DNA of 64,000 bases from contig JAMAHW010000064.1 of NCBI GenBank assembly GCA_023627715.1, positions 183,211 through 247,210 on the forward strand. The letters are read 5' to 3'. The DNA comes from Periconia sp. R9002. Taxonomy: Eukaryota; Ascomycota; Dothideomycetes; Pleosporales; Periconiaceae. Under the pieces are notes generated by a model that saw nothing but the letters and a program-made list of their open reading frames with translations, was not told the DNA's origin and searched no databases. Positions 1-11,852 of this stretch are shown one piece after another (position 1 is the first letter of the stretch; every line of letters starts with the position of its first letter). The position numbers were made by a program, and so were the translations under genes.

Positions 1-182
1 ATGGGGATCGGTACGTTGAATAATCCCGAATTCGTTCTTAAGCGCTTGGTAATCCAAAAGCAGCGGTTATCACATGGACCTCAATATCAAACTTCCTTTG
101 AATAGGCGAATCATATACCAAAAAGTTCGTTCCCCAATCGCACCGTCCTATTTTTAGGATTACGTCTAACTTCAACTTCCAG

Positions 183-2492
183 ATCCGGATCAACGCACTC
201 CAGGGTTACGATCCTCGCCTGCGTCAGCAATTCTCAAGAGATCTAGACGATCTCGGAAAACTTTCTTCGCCTCTCCAGGACGAAGAAGGCATTTATTGTC
301 CGACCAATCTCGCCTCCATGACTATCGCAGAGTACCATATCGCCACCAACAATCTCGGACTCGCATACAATCACCTGGTCCGAGCCGCGAAAAGGGGCTA
401 CACCCAGGCTTTCGGCCTAGTCGCTCGGCTTGAACATTATCACGGATCATTTGACGTCCCAATCGACATTGGCGACTATCCTGCAGACTTAGCAATCAAG
501 GCATGCACCATGAAACCACCGGCTAGAGCAATGAAATGGCTGTATCAGACGTGTTGCATGTGCTCAGTATCGGCGTTGGAGACAATGAAAAGGCATGATA
601 TTGAAAGCTACGAAGCTGCATTGAAAGTGACGAGATCAATAGCCATGGGTGGCATTGATATAGACCTCATATCAGCTATGGATCTGAAAATATCCAAGCA
701 AAAGGGCCGAGTTACGGCTGCAACAGAGGCAGAAGAGACGACGTCATTTCGAGCCTTTTCCGCCCCCGAGGTAATGAATTGGATCTTGAGCGGCCCTGTA
801 GTTGAATTAACGATATCTCCTCTCCATGTTGCAAGTGCAAAGGGACTCATCCAGCCTATCGGCCCTATCCGCTCCCTCTTAGCTGATGGATGTAGCGTGA
901 ACAGCAAGCACTGTCTAGAAGGTTGTACACCTATCCTCTTGGCTTGTATCAGCGGCTCACTGGAGGCCGTCCGGCTACTCCTAACAAAGGGAGCAGACCC
1001 TACCATCGGTAACAACAACAACGAAACACCCCTGCATTGGCTGAGCACCTTCGACAAAAGCGATGTACCAGTCGCCGCGAAACTGCTTCTCCGGAAGAAG
1101 AGCCAGCTCTCTGCACTGGCCGATGGTGGATCTTTGCCAGTGGAAGGCGACGTTGATTCCCTTGCTCTCGCAAAGGGAACGCCTTTGCACCGTGCGATTG
1201 GGAGGCAAGACATAGGAGCAGTGCAATCTCTTCTCTCTCTTGGCACTGATCCTCTTCTCAAGGACCAGTATTGAGTGACGCCGCTAGCATTAGCCACAAG
1301 GCATCATCTGACGGCCATTATGGAACTGCTTCACTCACATATCAGGCCATATATCCCGAACCACGATCACGGGCACAATCTGAGGTTGTTCAACTTTGCA
1401 ATAAATTCTGCCGATCCCATAACGCTGTTCATGATTCATGGAGACCGCTGGCTGAATAACGCCGAGAAGACATTGCGATTACTCTTGACTTTTGGCGAAA
1501 GCCTGTACGGGTTCTGTGGCGAAAACAACTTCATCCTAAACACCATATTCGCTGGTAACTACAGAATGGCCAAATTTTTGCTGGATAACGGGGCGACTGA
1601 ACACGTTGAAAAAGTTGATTACGAATTTGGCGGGGATACGGCGCTTATGTGCGCTGTTTCCCATGGGCAGCGTCATATCTTCACTGAACTTCTGAAACAC
1701 GGCGCCTCCATTCATACGAGGCTGTTGCCCGCAACCCTCCGCTGGCCAGGGACGCGAATAGATCTCGAAACGCAACCCAATAAGTCGACTCTGATTCACT
1801 ATTGCGCTGAACTGGGTAGCGACACGTTCTGTCTGAACGAATTCATAAAGCGTGGGCTCCCGATCAACCAACCCGATGCTGAATGGAACACCGCGCTCTC
1901 CTTGGCATTGAAATCAGGCCACATGAAAATCGCTTCCAGGCTGATTGATCATGGCGCAACACTGAGTGAGGTCAAAGACGGTGTTAGTCTCCTTGGTCAA
2001 TTGGCAGAGCAAGGCCTCAGTGTACCAAAGGAGAGGTATCGTTGGATTTTCGAAAAATTGCAGGAAACTCACACTTCAGAGTTTCTTACTAGTCCGAAGC
2101 TTCGCCAGTCCATCTTTCATCACATTGCCCAGGACAAACGTACGGTTCGACAACCAGTGTGGGCGCGAGATCTCATTAGCTTCTTCATTGAAAGAGTAAG
2201 CGATATAAAGATTTTAGATCTACAAGATGTGATGCTGAATTCCGCACTGCATCTGGTAGTGCAGTCACAAAATATCGAGGTTGCTAATGCTCTGCTAGAA
2301 GTCGGAGTAAGACCAGACCTTCTCAACATGGACGGCAAATCCCCGTTGGATATCGCTAACGAGAACACGGGACCCGAGTCAAAAGATATCATTCGAATTC
2401 TCAACCTACACAAAAAGCCCCCAGGAACGGAAGAGGCACCCCAAACCAAGGAGTCAGCAATGGCACTATGGAACGAGTTGGGATTTCAATAG
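183..2492 (+). pseudogene. Ankyrin-repeat protein gene interrupted by one in-frame TGA
   Basis: One reading frame stays open from an intron-like acceptor (CTAAC branch, CTTCCAG, exon from 183) to a TAG at 2490-2492, broken only by TGA at 1272-1274. Upstream of the stop are an alpha-helical segment and ankyrin repeats (for example CTPILLACISGSLEAVRLLL). Downstream the repeats resume at once (TPLALATRHH, DTALMCAVSHG, NTALSLALKSGHMKIASRLI, SALHLVVQSQ). The stop sits where ankyrin repeats usually have Gly (DQY-G-VTPLALA), so a GGA to TGA change is the simplest explanation. A GTACGT donor near position 12 may begin the upstream intron; the true 5' end lies near or beyond the window edge. Ankyrin proteins mediate protein-protein contacts; no partner can be inferred. 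The alternatives are stop readthrough or a sequencing error. Confidence 0.7.
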
Positions 2493-2552
2493 TAGCTGCA
2501 ATAGTGGCTTGATACCGCACTTATACCAATTCTCAAAGAGCTACGACAGACC

Positions 2553-3770
2553 ATGCTCACTCTCTGTCGATCCGAAGGTTTTCTCCAAGAAAACCCCTGG
2601 AAACCCGCGACCAGAGCGGTTTACGAAATCCTGAACACGAACAGGGCCATTCTGGACCGGGAAGAACGAACAAGGCAGTTTGAATATGCTGTAGGAGAGA
2701 TGCTGCGGGGCTTAGTAGACTCGGTCACTGTTGGCCTGACAACGGACCGTGAACAAGTCATCATCAAATTAGTCAAGCTACTTGATGGGCGCGCCAAGTT
2801 TCCACCTAACCTTGTAAATGAGGACGTTACATCCATGGTGCTGTTGCCAAAGGTCGGCCAGAGTACGTTCCAGCACAGTTATCCTGGCATTTCATTCTCG
2901 AGAAGCGGAACGTCCACCAATCCAAAACGACCAGCAGAGACTAGGTCACCAGATCTCTTATCAGAACAGCCCAAAAAAGGCGGTAAGAATCTTACCACAA
3001 TCATTGATAGGGAAGATTTAGGGTCACTAAATTATTCGCAGGATCGACACTCGGGAACTGGATCCGACTTCGTAGGCTTGACCAGGGCAGATTCATAATC
3101 GAAGACAGCCAGCCGCGCCAAGGCTTCTTGGGACTCCTTATAGCTCCTGATCCCAAAGATTCTGAGAATCGATTTGTATTTAGACAAGATACCGGGATCA
3201 TGCTGACTGGCGATGACTCTGCGTTTATGAGGCGTCAAATCGTGGACACGCTGCTGGACTGTGAACCAGTGGTCGAAATCATTGACACCACCGAAGAGGG
3301 CCAGACGCACCGAAGCGCAACGATTTCGGGACTGAAAACCCTAAGTGCAGCATATGAGGAGAGGAAAAAATTAGGTCTATCGCCAGCATCCCTGTGGAGA
3401 AGATCAGATTCGCAGCCAAGCTCGGGTCGTAACATATCGGTACCCGCCTCTGCACCAGCACGACAATTGCGACAGTCATCAATATTACCAGACGTAAATC
3501 AGAGAAAAAGAATTTGTCAAAAAGGAGCAAGAAAGACTGCGAACTTTGCTTCGAGGAAAATCGAAACACATTATCACTGAGGGCGATGAGCTTGGGCAAC
3601 TACTCTTCGACTACACTATTCCTAAAGGCGCGTGGATTTTTGTCAGTGCCTTCAGCGACACCTTCGGGATGGCAATGGCATGCAGACATGACAATGAAGG
3701 CAACGAGGTGGATATGGATGCACGCACAGCATTAGTTGCTAATCAGTTCACAATGTCTTTGAAATTCTGA
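2553..3770 (+). CDS. Unrecognised protein, three exons (about 360 aa)
   Basis: My model is exons 2553-2982, 3042-3428 and 3505-3770. Intron 1 (2983-3041, 59 bp) has a GTAAGA donor, a CACTAA branch and a TTCGCAG acceptor, and keeps frame. Intron 2 (3429-3504, 76 bp, GTAACA donor) is less certain but is the placement that keeps phase. The product has a helical N-terminal third with many charged residues, a Ser/Pro-rich middle, and a C-terminal block with LLRGKSKHIITEGDELGQL and a short hydrophobic stretch. I do not recognise the family. It follows the ankyrin gene on the same strand after about 60 bp that hold three TAG stops. Since the sequence just before the ATG also reads like coding (ILKELRQT), the two may once have been a single gene. 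Confidence 0.5.
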
Positions 3771-5344
3771 GTCTTCTACAGTGTAGCGGCTAGTAAAAAA
3801 TCACATCATTCGCCGTGAGTATAAAGCAGTGAAAGACGTATTGAAGCAATTGGAGTGGCATAAGCATTGCGCCACGAGCTTCCCAAGGACCCATAAATAG
3901 CCCACCCTAAAAAGCCCGCACTAAAACCCTCTGAGCATTGAGCACTGCTGGTACGCCCACGATACCGCCACCCCCTATCTAACTTTGCCAGGAAATAGAG
4001 TTCACCAGCCGTCTCCAAGATCGTGGCTCAAATCATCCAACTTCCCACACACAAAATCATCCCCAAGATATGAAATATGTGAAATCGCCCTTCAGCTGCG
4101 CAATGTTCACCGTCCGCTTTTCGACCTGTTCCTTCCCCCTGAACTTGCGGAACGAATTTTATACTAGACGCCAAGGACCCTGCGCTGGGTACTTGAACGG
4201 GCGGATCGGCACGCACTTGATGACCACGCCCAGGCAAACGCCGCAGCCACCGTGTTGAAGAGCAGATCCGCTCCATTTCATTGATAGCGAGCCATATCGA
4301 AATCGCATCTACAAAGCCCAAGATTACGATTACTCGAGCAACGCGTGGACTCACGGTCCACAGGAGGACTCGCTGAATAAAATTTATTGTATAGCCCTGT
4401 TTTCTGTAGTATGATACCCATGATGAACGGGATGGACACGCGGACCCCAATCGATTTGAACATGGACAAAAAGTTTACGTTGATCTGTCATTTCGAGCGC
4501 CTTTTGGCGGGAAATGAGCGATTTCCAAACTTGCGTATTAGGAACGAAGGCCGAGACGAAGGCGAAGTCATTAGAGATGCCGAGGTAGAGAAGGACCTTG
4601 ACGGCCTTGGGGGAGTGTGATGCATGCGCCCCTTTGGACGAGGAACTCTTCGGGAGCCAGATCATTTTTTCGCATTTTCGATGACGCAGGAGGTACTGTT
4701 CGAGTCTGGGTTCCTGGACTGGGCATTTGTGCAGCGGAGATATTGTTCGGCGCTTATGGCAGTCAGCGCCTTGCACCACTACGAAAGTGACATGTTACTT
4801 ACGCTTGTAGCTGGCAATAGAAAACATTAATTTTGACTCGCACGACCACCTTTACTACAGCATCCGCTCCTGGGGGTCTCGTCCACGTCCCATATGCACG
4901 CTCCTCGCAAAGGTTTTGCTAGGGCGGGGAAGTTACACCCCGTCGATAGTGTGAAGTCTGCACCTTGGTCTTTGGGAAATTCCATTGACACCTATAGACC
5001 TTGTACGAAAGATACAAGAAAACTACGGAGCTAACTACGAGGGAGTTCGCGACTATATACAGAAGGGAAAAGGGGCGGAACCGGGGGTAGGATAAGATAA
5101 GCGAAAAGCTTGGGGATGAGGCTCCATCGCAAGCTTTTCATGGAACGATTTCTTAACATCGTTACACCCCGAGCCTGAGCAGTCTTAGCCACAGGGATAT
5201 GCGTCCACCAAAGTTTCTAAAGATAGGTCGTTTCAGAAATTAGAGGAAAGGTTTATATATAATCTCAAAAAATAAGCTAAGCAAAAAAATTATAAGTCGC
5301 GTAGGCGGTTTAATAAAGTTAATGTTGTCGCAACTGCAGGTTAA
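3771..5344. other. Gap, no supportable gene
   Basis: About 1.6 kb without a convincing gene. On the minus strand, 4028-4450 and 4278-4469 contain short hydrophobic stretches in two different frames (such as VIVILGFVDAISIWLAINE), which could be the remnant of a membrane protein, but neither splicing nor a family match supports it. The part from 4850 to 5340 becomes AT-rich and leads into the truncated HET pseudogene. Confidence 0.4.
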
Positions 5345-6686
5345 GTTTGTATTAATAAGCGATCCAGCAGCGAACTCCAAGAAGCTATCAACTCAATGTA
5401 TTACTGGTACAGGTGTGCCGAGATCTGCTATACCTACCTGGAGGATGTATCTGCCGATGGCTAAGGTTTATCGAAATGTCGTTGGTTCACTAGGGGCTGG
5501 ATATTGCAAGAGTTATTGGCTCCCCTTGTTGTGGAGTTTTTTAACTGTGACTGGCGTCGTATTGGAACGAAGCCAGGTTTGATTGAAGCTATCACGACGA
5601 GGACAAGAATTGAAAAACGATATCTACTAGATCGTGAGACAATTGAAGTCGCGTGCGTCGCGGTCAAGTTCAGCTGGGCGTTAGAGAGGGAGACTATAAG
5701 GCCTGAGGACATTGCTTACTGTTTGCTGGGTCTTGTTGATGTGAACATGCCTATGCTGTACGGGGAGGGAATAAAGGCTTTTAAAATACTGTCTTCAGCT
5801 GGAACTTCTTAAGAAGTCAAACGAGCACTCTATATTTGCTTGGGACGACCCTTTTCACTATCTTCCTGGCATGCTTGCCCCATCACCTGAGTATTTTTCC
5901 GAGGCAGGACAGTATACTACGTCCGAGGCATATTCTGCATCAACTCACGAAATGACCAACAAAGGATTGAAAATAACACTGGCTTGTTTGGAACCTTATC
6001 TCGCCATTCTGAATTGCCGTAACTCGAGTGGGAATTACATCGCAATCCAGCTCAAGCACGTAGTTGAAAAGCACCGCTACCGACGAAAAAATGGACATGG
6101 AATCATATTTTTACGACCAGAAGAGACATTATCCAGTAAAAATGTTGAAATGTACATTGTCGCAGAAAAACAAGAAGAACCCCAATATGATAGACTGGAG
6201 CCGCTGCGTTCCGGTCGTCGACCATTCAGAGTACAGGTGTTGGAGCCAAATGAGGGCACCTCAACCCATCTCGTAGAGGGTGTGATTGTCGAAGAAAATA
6301 CGCGTTATATGTGGTCGGCCAGGGCATTGGAAAAGATACGACGGGAACCGTTGGTGCTTCAAGTAAAACGAGCTGGCCTGTGGTTGGGAACAGGATTGGG
6401 AAACTGCTTGCTCGTCTTCGGGCATCACAATGTGCAGATATGGCTAAGAATATTTGGTAGCATTGTGTTAATGGACACGGCCATGGACCTTATAAAAATG
6501 TCAGTAGATGAAATGGAGGGTGGCGAGGGGTTAGAATTCCTTCGGGATCATGTGGAGGAGACGTTGTGGAATGGCACAAAGTTATTAGCAACGGCAAAGA
6601 GAAGAAGATCACCGAATAACATTCCTATGTGGCACGTTACGGTGAAGATAAAAGGATCCGAATCAGTCATACTGGCTCAGGACTAG
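5345..6686 (+). pseudogene. HET-domain (heterokaryon incompatibility) pseudogene
   Basis: HET-domain proteins trigger cell death when unlike fungal individuals fuse. The reading frame starting at 5345 has hallmark HET sequence: ELQEAINSMYYWYRCAEICY, FTRGWILQELLAP, EDIAYCLLGLVDVNMPMLYG. Three lesions are visible. The usual N-terminal part of the domain is absent, with TAA just before 5345. A TAA follows YLEDVSADG near 5462. A one-base frameshift near 5785-5795 moves the reading to the frame of LQLELLKKSNEHSIFAWDD, which then stays open to 6686 (including 5871-6686, the usual variable C-terminal region). The C-terminal reading frame is long and uninterrupted, so decay may be recent. It is not expected to make a working HET protein. 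Confidence 0.8.
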
Positions 6687-7700
6687 GTCTAAGAGGGTAA
6701 GTATGCGCAAATGCACTTGTTTAGCAATTCCATGTCTTTGACATTCATTCATATATTTACTGTAACTGGTAAATCAAGCCCAATCACAAGCAAGCCCCTT
6801 CCTCCCCTCTGTCAACAGCTACTCACTCCAGGGCAAGCTACCCGGATCCGGCGTCGGTATGCGCGAATTAGGTACCGGAAACGGTCCTGCAGGCCACTGC
6901 TAACGACAAGAGGCCAAACGTATTCTCACAAGAATTCGCAATGATAAAACGAGAAATATCACAATCACAACTAGCTCTGAATGACAATCCAGTCTGCAAA
7001 AGATGACATTGGAAAAGTACAGTACAGTGAATATTACGTGATACGGGAATCGACATCTGCAAGATGTCACCCGTGTGCCAATTCTGCTGGCCCCTGGAGC
7101 CTTCTGGCGTTTTACCGCATGAGGTGCATACGCTCACGTAGCGGACTATGGCGAATGTATTGACCTGAAATGGTCTTGATAAACTTGGCACGGGAGTGCA
7201 AGTTGTTTCTAACTTCCCCAAAACCTTGCAATTCTGCACCACCAACGGACCATAGTCTCAAGTTTATTAGCAAAAGCCATGAATTGGGTGCTAACCGCGC
7301 TGATTGCTGATGAACTGTCAGAAGACTGGTAACTGGTCAAAATAAATAAGGCTAAAACGATGTATATAGGCTAGACGTTCTGCAATACTGCTCCATCCTA
7401 GCGCTCTAGCAAACCTTAAAAATTTAAGCTTATAAGCGAGACTCTTAATCCGCGTAGGGAACATATAGCAATCGCAAGCTTCTTTGATACTTTTCAAGAA
7501 GCAATGCCACAATAGCAGATCTTCCTTGCGTCTGGATTCATGATCTGTTCATTTGGTAAGCAAATTTGTTTGCACTGACAGTAAATTCACAGAGGAATAC
7601 ATTTAGGAAACTTAGTACGCCCCGAGCGAAAACCCGCCGACTGCTCCGCACGATGTTAAACGACCGCCTCATAGTCTACGTAAGCTTGGCCGAATGCTAT
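6687..7700. other. Gap, no gene seen
   Basis: About 1 kb between the HET pseudogene and the promoter of the FAD monooxygenase. Only short frames occur on both strands and none has recognisable domains or splice support. Confidence 0.5.
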
Positions 7701-7701
7701 G

Positions 7702-7846
7702 TGTTGTCACGAACGCAGGTCCAGTGTTGCGTGTTCTCGCGAACGCAGGTCCGCAATAGTCGACACAATGTTGGGGAACCCATGCCGTGGACATCAAGTG
7801 TCTCTGCGTACACAGTAGGGGATCTGTGTTACCTAAAGTATATAAG
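7702..7846 (+). promoter_or_regulatory. Promoter of the FAD monooxygenase: direct repeat and TATA box
   Basis: The 12-mer GAACGCAGGTCC occurs at 7711-7722 and again at 7741-7752, inside a 30 bp period (TGTTGTCAC/TGTTCTCGC precede the copies). TATATAAG at 7839-7846 lies 110 bp before the ATG at 7956, a normal TATA distance in fungi. The repeat could be a tandem activator site; this is inference. Confidence 0.5.
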
Positions 7847-7955
7847 AGATGGCAAGCTGGCTCGACATCACAATTCCACAACCACTCCTCTAGGTACAAA
7901 AAAGCTTTCCAAAACTCTACTTACTGATCAAGTCACAAATCTCTTATTCCTCACC

Positions 7956-9203
7956 ATGTCTAGCACCATTCCCCACTCTGTCACCATCATCGGCGCCGGC
8001 CTCGGCGGTCTCACCCTCGCCCTGTCCCTCAAACAGCAAAACATTGACGTGACTCTGTACGAGCTCCGCACCCCTGACTACGACTTCGGCGGCGCCATCA
8101 TGCTCTCGCCCAACGCGCTCCGAGTACTCGACACCTTGAGTGCCTACGCGAGGGTTCAGCCGCTGGGTTTCAACTTCGATACGCTGACCTTCATGACGGA
8201 CAGCGACTTTAGCCAGATGGGACAGTACTACTTTGGCCACCGGGAACGCTATGGCTACCACGCCCTGCGCATCTACCGCAACGTGCTAATTGCGGAGTTG
8301 CGCGCCATGGTGCACGAGCAGGGCATCCCCATACATTACGGCCGCAAGTTCTCGCACGTTGTGGCTGAAGACGCACAAGGGGTAAACTTTGCTTTCGCAG
8401 ATGGGTCAGAAGCGCGCACAGAGTACCTCGTCGGCGCCGATGGCATCCACTCTAAAGTCCGCGCATATATCCATCCTGAGGTCGTGCCTACATATTCAGA
8501 AAACTTGGGCGTCACCTTTGCGTTTCCCCGCTCGAAACTACGGTTGCCCTCGCCTGACTTTCCGCTCCCTGTAACCATACTTGGCCGGAACGGCGCCTTT
8601 GTTATGGCGCCGCAGAATGCCGACGGATCTGAGATCTTCGCCGGCCGCCAGTATAAGTACCCAATGCAGGATAGGTCGGGCTGGGACGTTTTGTTGAAGA
8701 ACAAGGCCGAGCTCGTCGATATGCACCAGCGCGACATGGGTGATTGGTCCAACCCGGTGCAATCGGCGCAGGAGCAGATCAGCTCTGACGAGGCGCACAG
8801 CCTGAATATCTGGCCTTTCTACATGGTTCCAAAACTCGAACGGTGGGCTTCGGATACAGGGCGTGTCGTGATCATTGGCGACGCTGCACATGCAATTCCG
8901 CCGACAGCTGGACAGGGGGCAAACCAGGCATTCGAGGACGCGTTGAGCCTGGCTCTGTTACTGGGATCGCTGGGCGTGGGGCTCGAGCTGTCGAGCGCTC
9001 TGCAAAAATGGCAAGCGTATCGGCAGGAGAGAATAGACAAGGTGATGGTGCTTTCAACGCAAATGTCAAATATCAGACTTACAGAAGAGGAGCGGAAGCA
9101 CGTGCCGGCTGAACAGGTATGGCGGGAGACTGAAGATGATCAGCTGGCGTGGCTGTACACGAATAACATTGCCAACGATATAAAGAGCGTGCTAAGTAGT
9201 TAG
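7956..9203 (+). CDS. FAD-dependent monooxygenase (415 aa)
   Basis: This is a single-exon flavoprotein of the aromatic hydroxylase/PHBH-like class, which uses FAD and NAD(P)H to insert one oxygen atom. Visible motifs are the N-terminal Rossmann GxGxxG (IIGAGLGGLTLALSL), the mid-domain DG segment (YLVGADGIHSKVR) and the C-terminal FAD-ribityl motif (GRVVIIGDAAHAIPPTAGQG). The frame is open from 7566, but the first 130 codons are low-complexity and contain the TATA box, so the ATG at 7956 (context TCACCATGTC) is the start. Length fits the family. The substrate is unknown. No partner genes lie next to it, and it is not obviously part of either cluster. Confidence 0.9.
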   Translation: MSSTIPHSVTIIGAGLGGLTLALSLKQQNIDVTLYELRTPDYDFGGAIMLSPNALRVLDTLSAYARVQPLGFNFDTLTFMTDSDFSQMGQYYFGHRERYGYHALRIYRNVLIAELRAMVHEQGIPIHYGRKFSHVVAEDAQGVNFAFADGSEARTEYLVGADGIHSKVRAYIHPEVVPTYSENLGVTFAFPRSKLRLPSPDFPLPVTILGRNGAFVMAPQNADGSEIFAGRQYKYPMQDRSGWDVLLKNKAELVDMHQRDMGDWSNPVQSAQEQISSDEAHSLNIWPFYMVPKLERWASDTGRVVIIGDAAHAIPPTAGQGANQAFEDALSLALLLGSLGVGLELSSALQKWQAYRQERIDKVMVLSTQMSNIRLTEEERKHVPAEQVWRETEDDQLAWLYTNNIANDIKSVLSS

Positions 9204-9352
9204 TTAATTAGCGTAGGAGGCAAAGAGTTAGGTTCAAAAGTATAATCCAGCATCCGGGACACTACCATACATGCAACGCATTAAGAAAAACCTTCGGAAT
9301 ATTGCAATAAGTGCAGATACAGGAGATATTGGTTGTCTCTTATTTGGAGACA

Positions 9353-9572
9353 GACATTGCTAGTTGCATAGAGGTATTGAGATACATTCATGGTCCTGTT
9401 TTTCCAATAGCGAACAATTGTTGTGATGCTACTACGCGAAAAAAAAAGAAACCAGAAGAATGGAATCAAAAGGCCGAGTTGTAACTACAAGGTACAGATA
9501 ACTGCAATTTGAATCAGTCTAAGTCCATTCACACGCACCTCAAACTCAAGTACTGTCCCTGGGAAGTCCTAA
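9353..9572. repeat. Diverged repeat, copy A (3' flank of the caspase-like gene)
   Basis: Starting at GACATTGCTAGTTGCATA, about 220 bp align in the same orientation with 14364-14550, ending near ACTCAAGTACT. Identity is interrupted by substitutions and small indels. Copy A lies immediately downstream of the stop of the caspase-like gene on the minus strand, and copy B lies downstream of the rhodopsin-like gene. Confidence 0.7.
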
Positions 9573-9594
9573 GCCTATAACAACTATAGCTTAT

Positions 9595-11308
9595 CTAATC
9601 TTCCTTTGTCTGCATCAGGACTGCTTGAAGGCTTGCCATAATCGCGTCTCTTTTAGTTGTGTCTAACTGATTCAGATTTCCCATCAAGGCCTCCATAGGG
9701 TCAGACACCGAAGGACTAGATGCCAAAGGCGCCAACAACCCATCGAATTCGCCGTGCGAGATATACGTTGTCGAACTATCATCCCCGCTACTTGGAGAAG
9801 AGATTCTCAAGTCCATTTCATTATCCTCGGATGGTGGGCCGAGGTCAGAGTCCGCCGTGAGGAGGAGCGTGGGTACAGTGGGCTGGTAAACAACAGCTTT
9901 CCCAACCTTCTTCCGCCGACACGAGGCGATTCTCCTAAGCGACGAGGCTTCCGCAACAACCTTGACCACTTTGTTGGAATCATTTGTGGACTCTTCGGCG
10001 TTGTATGAGTTCCTTGCGATCTTCCTAGGAGGCGAGTCGTCTTCTCCATCTCCCAAATCGTCGCCGATAAAGCGACGAATCGCTAGCGCGAAAGTCTTTG
10101 CTTTGCGCCATTTCTCGGTGTGCCGTTTGGGATCCTGGACGCGGCAAACACTCTTTTGTAGTACCGAAACATGTCTCGCATTAATGGGTAGAGTGCTATT
10201 GGTGACTAGCGGGGTCATCATGCGGGCAACTCGCTCCGCGTCATTAGCGCTCAAGTGCCGATTGAAGAACAGGCGAAAATCAACGAAACTGCAGTCATCG
10301 TCACGAAACTCCGGTTCGGTGCTAAGGCGACGCTTGGCCAGTGACGCCGTTTTGGCTTCGTGCGTATGCGGAGCAATCCATATGTGCTCGGGGAGGTACC
10401 CTTTTCTTGTAAATAGGACAGGTTGCTGTGCTCGGGGGAATTGGGGATATTTCATGATTTTCTCCCTAAGTGTTGCCGTCGTAAAAGGCTCCCCATTTTT
10501 TAGTTCCTTCAGCGCCCAGATCATGGCGGATGTGAACGAATTCTCACCAGGCCCGTGTGTGTACTTCCTTTCCTGGCACGCGGCAAGGTACTCGAAAGTG
10601 TGTCCCCCAGAGCGAAGTGATGAAGTATATCCGGCATCACAGCAATCAAAGATGACTAGAACATCACAATTGACTTGCTGTAAGATGTGCTCAGACACTT
10701 CCCACATTACATGGGTGTTCGGGTTGGCTCCCAGATACCCGCGGCCCTCCCTGTTGATGTCAGCCTCCAACATGCCAACACGCTACGCAAGGAACGGAGA
10801 ACGAACGGTAAAAGATCAAATCCGCCATCCCCAATGCGATTGATGTCGGTACTTCTCCAAGCATGACCAGCGTAATAAACAATGAGTAGTGCATGGTCTT
10901 TATTGTTTTCCATTGCCCAGGCGGAAAGGTCGCGGTGGAGCTGCAGCCCCGGATTCTGGCTCCCGATGGCTTCGTTGACAACTTTGAAGTTATAGTCGTC
11001 TCTGAAAGTACTTTCGAGCTTTTTGACCTATTCTATGCTTAACTGGCCGTTGTTAAGATTGAACCCTAGATGAAGTATAATACCTCATTTGTTAAATCCG
11101 AGCCTTTGGGATCTTGACCGTTGGAGTCAAAAGACAGCATCATCACGGCAGTGCTATCGTGCCCAATCGGGCGCTTCGAAGACGGCATATATTCTTCAAA
11201 AACGTCTTTGAATCTGGCGAACTCTTCGACATCTTGCGGCGTCAGAGGCGACTCCAGCACCCCAGCGTCTTTGATTGCAGACTGCGACGTGTCTACGCTG
11301 AGAGCCAT
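9595..11308 (-). CDS. Caspase-fold (peptidase C14, metacaspase-like) protein, three exons (533 aa)
   Basis: The exons are 11308-11084, 11027-10807 and 10750-9595. Intron 1 (56 bp, GTATTA...AATAG) and intron 2 (56 bp, GTTCGT, branch CTGAC, CAACAG) both keep frame, so apparent frameshifts in the raw frames disappear. The catalytic dyad of clan CD proteases is present: His130 in IVYYAGHAW and Cys186 in LVIFDCCDAG. The caspase domain is followed by a basic, Ser/Asp-rich tail of about 300 residues without a recognised domain, containing KIARN and RRKKVG that look like nuclear-localisation patches. Fungal C14 proteins act in stress and death responses, often beside HET or NLR genes. Its substrate and activation are unknown. 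The 3' flank carries repeat copy A. Confidence 0.85.
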
Positions 11309-11852
11309 TGGAAAAGAACGGTACCAACCAAGAGTGCAGCTGGCGGAGGCGAAGTCGTGCCTGAAATATCGAGCCTTCCTGTGCTGTCATCGCTAGAATA
11401 GCCATAACCTTGGGGCTGTGTAAAATTCGGCCTCAGCGTTGTCTACATGTATATGTCTTTCTGCCTCGCTGCAGTTATTTGAGTCCAATCCACTGCGCGG
11501 GATAAGTGGGGCAGCTACTACTCCAGCAAAAGCTCTACCTTCGTCCTCCGTCTGCAGCTTCTCTGATTGGATAACACGCGAGATCCAGCTTCAACAAAAG
11601 TGAGAAAGAGCCGCACCAAGAGCCTTGGAGGGTGCGCAATTCAGCCTATCGGTCGGTTGAGGCTCTAGCCGTTTGCCTCTTTGCCTTTTGTTCCTTATAT
11701 CTAAGGCTTGCCTGTCATCCTATGTGCACCGAACACTGATGGTTTTCACCGGTACGATATCAGCCCTCGCGTTCTCACCGGTCACGCGAATCATCCCACT
11801 GGTACCATACGAGCTACCGAAGCACTGAGTTCCTGGCAACCCAGCTTTTACC

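Noticed and set aside
608..1297. 229-codon minus-strand frame opposite the ankyrin gene
   Set aside because: It mirrors the coding strand's codon bias, and has no domain; the ankyrin repeats are clearly on the plus strand.
4028..4830. Overlapping frames with hydrophobic stretches on both strands
   Set aside because: Frames change every 150-200 bp without usable splice sites and no family is recognisable; at most a decayed membrane-protein remnant.
7566..7955. Open frame extending the FAD monooxygenase by 130 residues upstream
   Set aside because: It includes the TATA box and tandem repeat, has no domain content, and the FAD Rossmann motif begins right after the ATG at 7956.
10707..10981. 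Apparent frameshift or pseudogene inside the caspase-like gene
   Set aside because: A 56 bp intron (10751-10806) with GTTCGT donor, CTGAC branch and CAG acceptor explains the frame change exactly.
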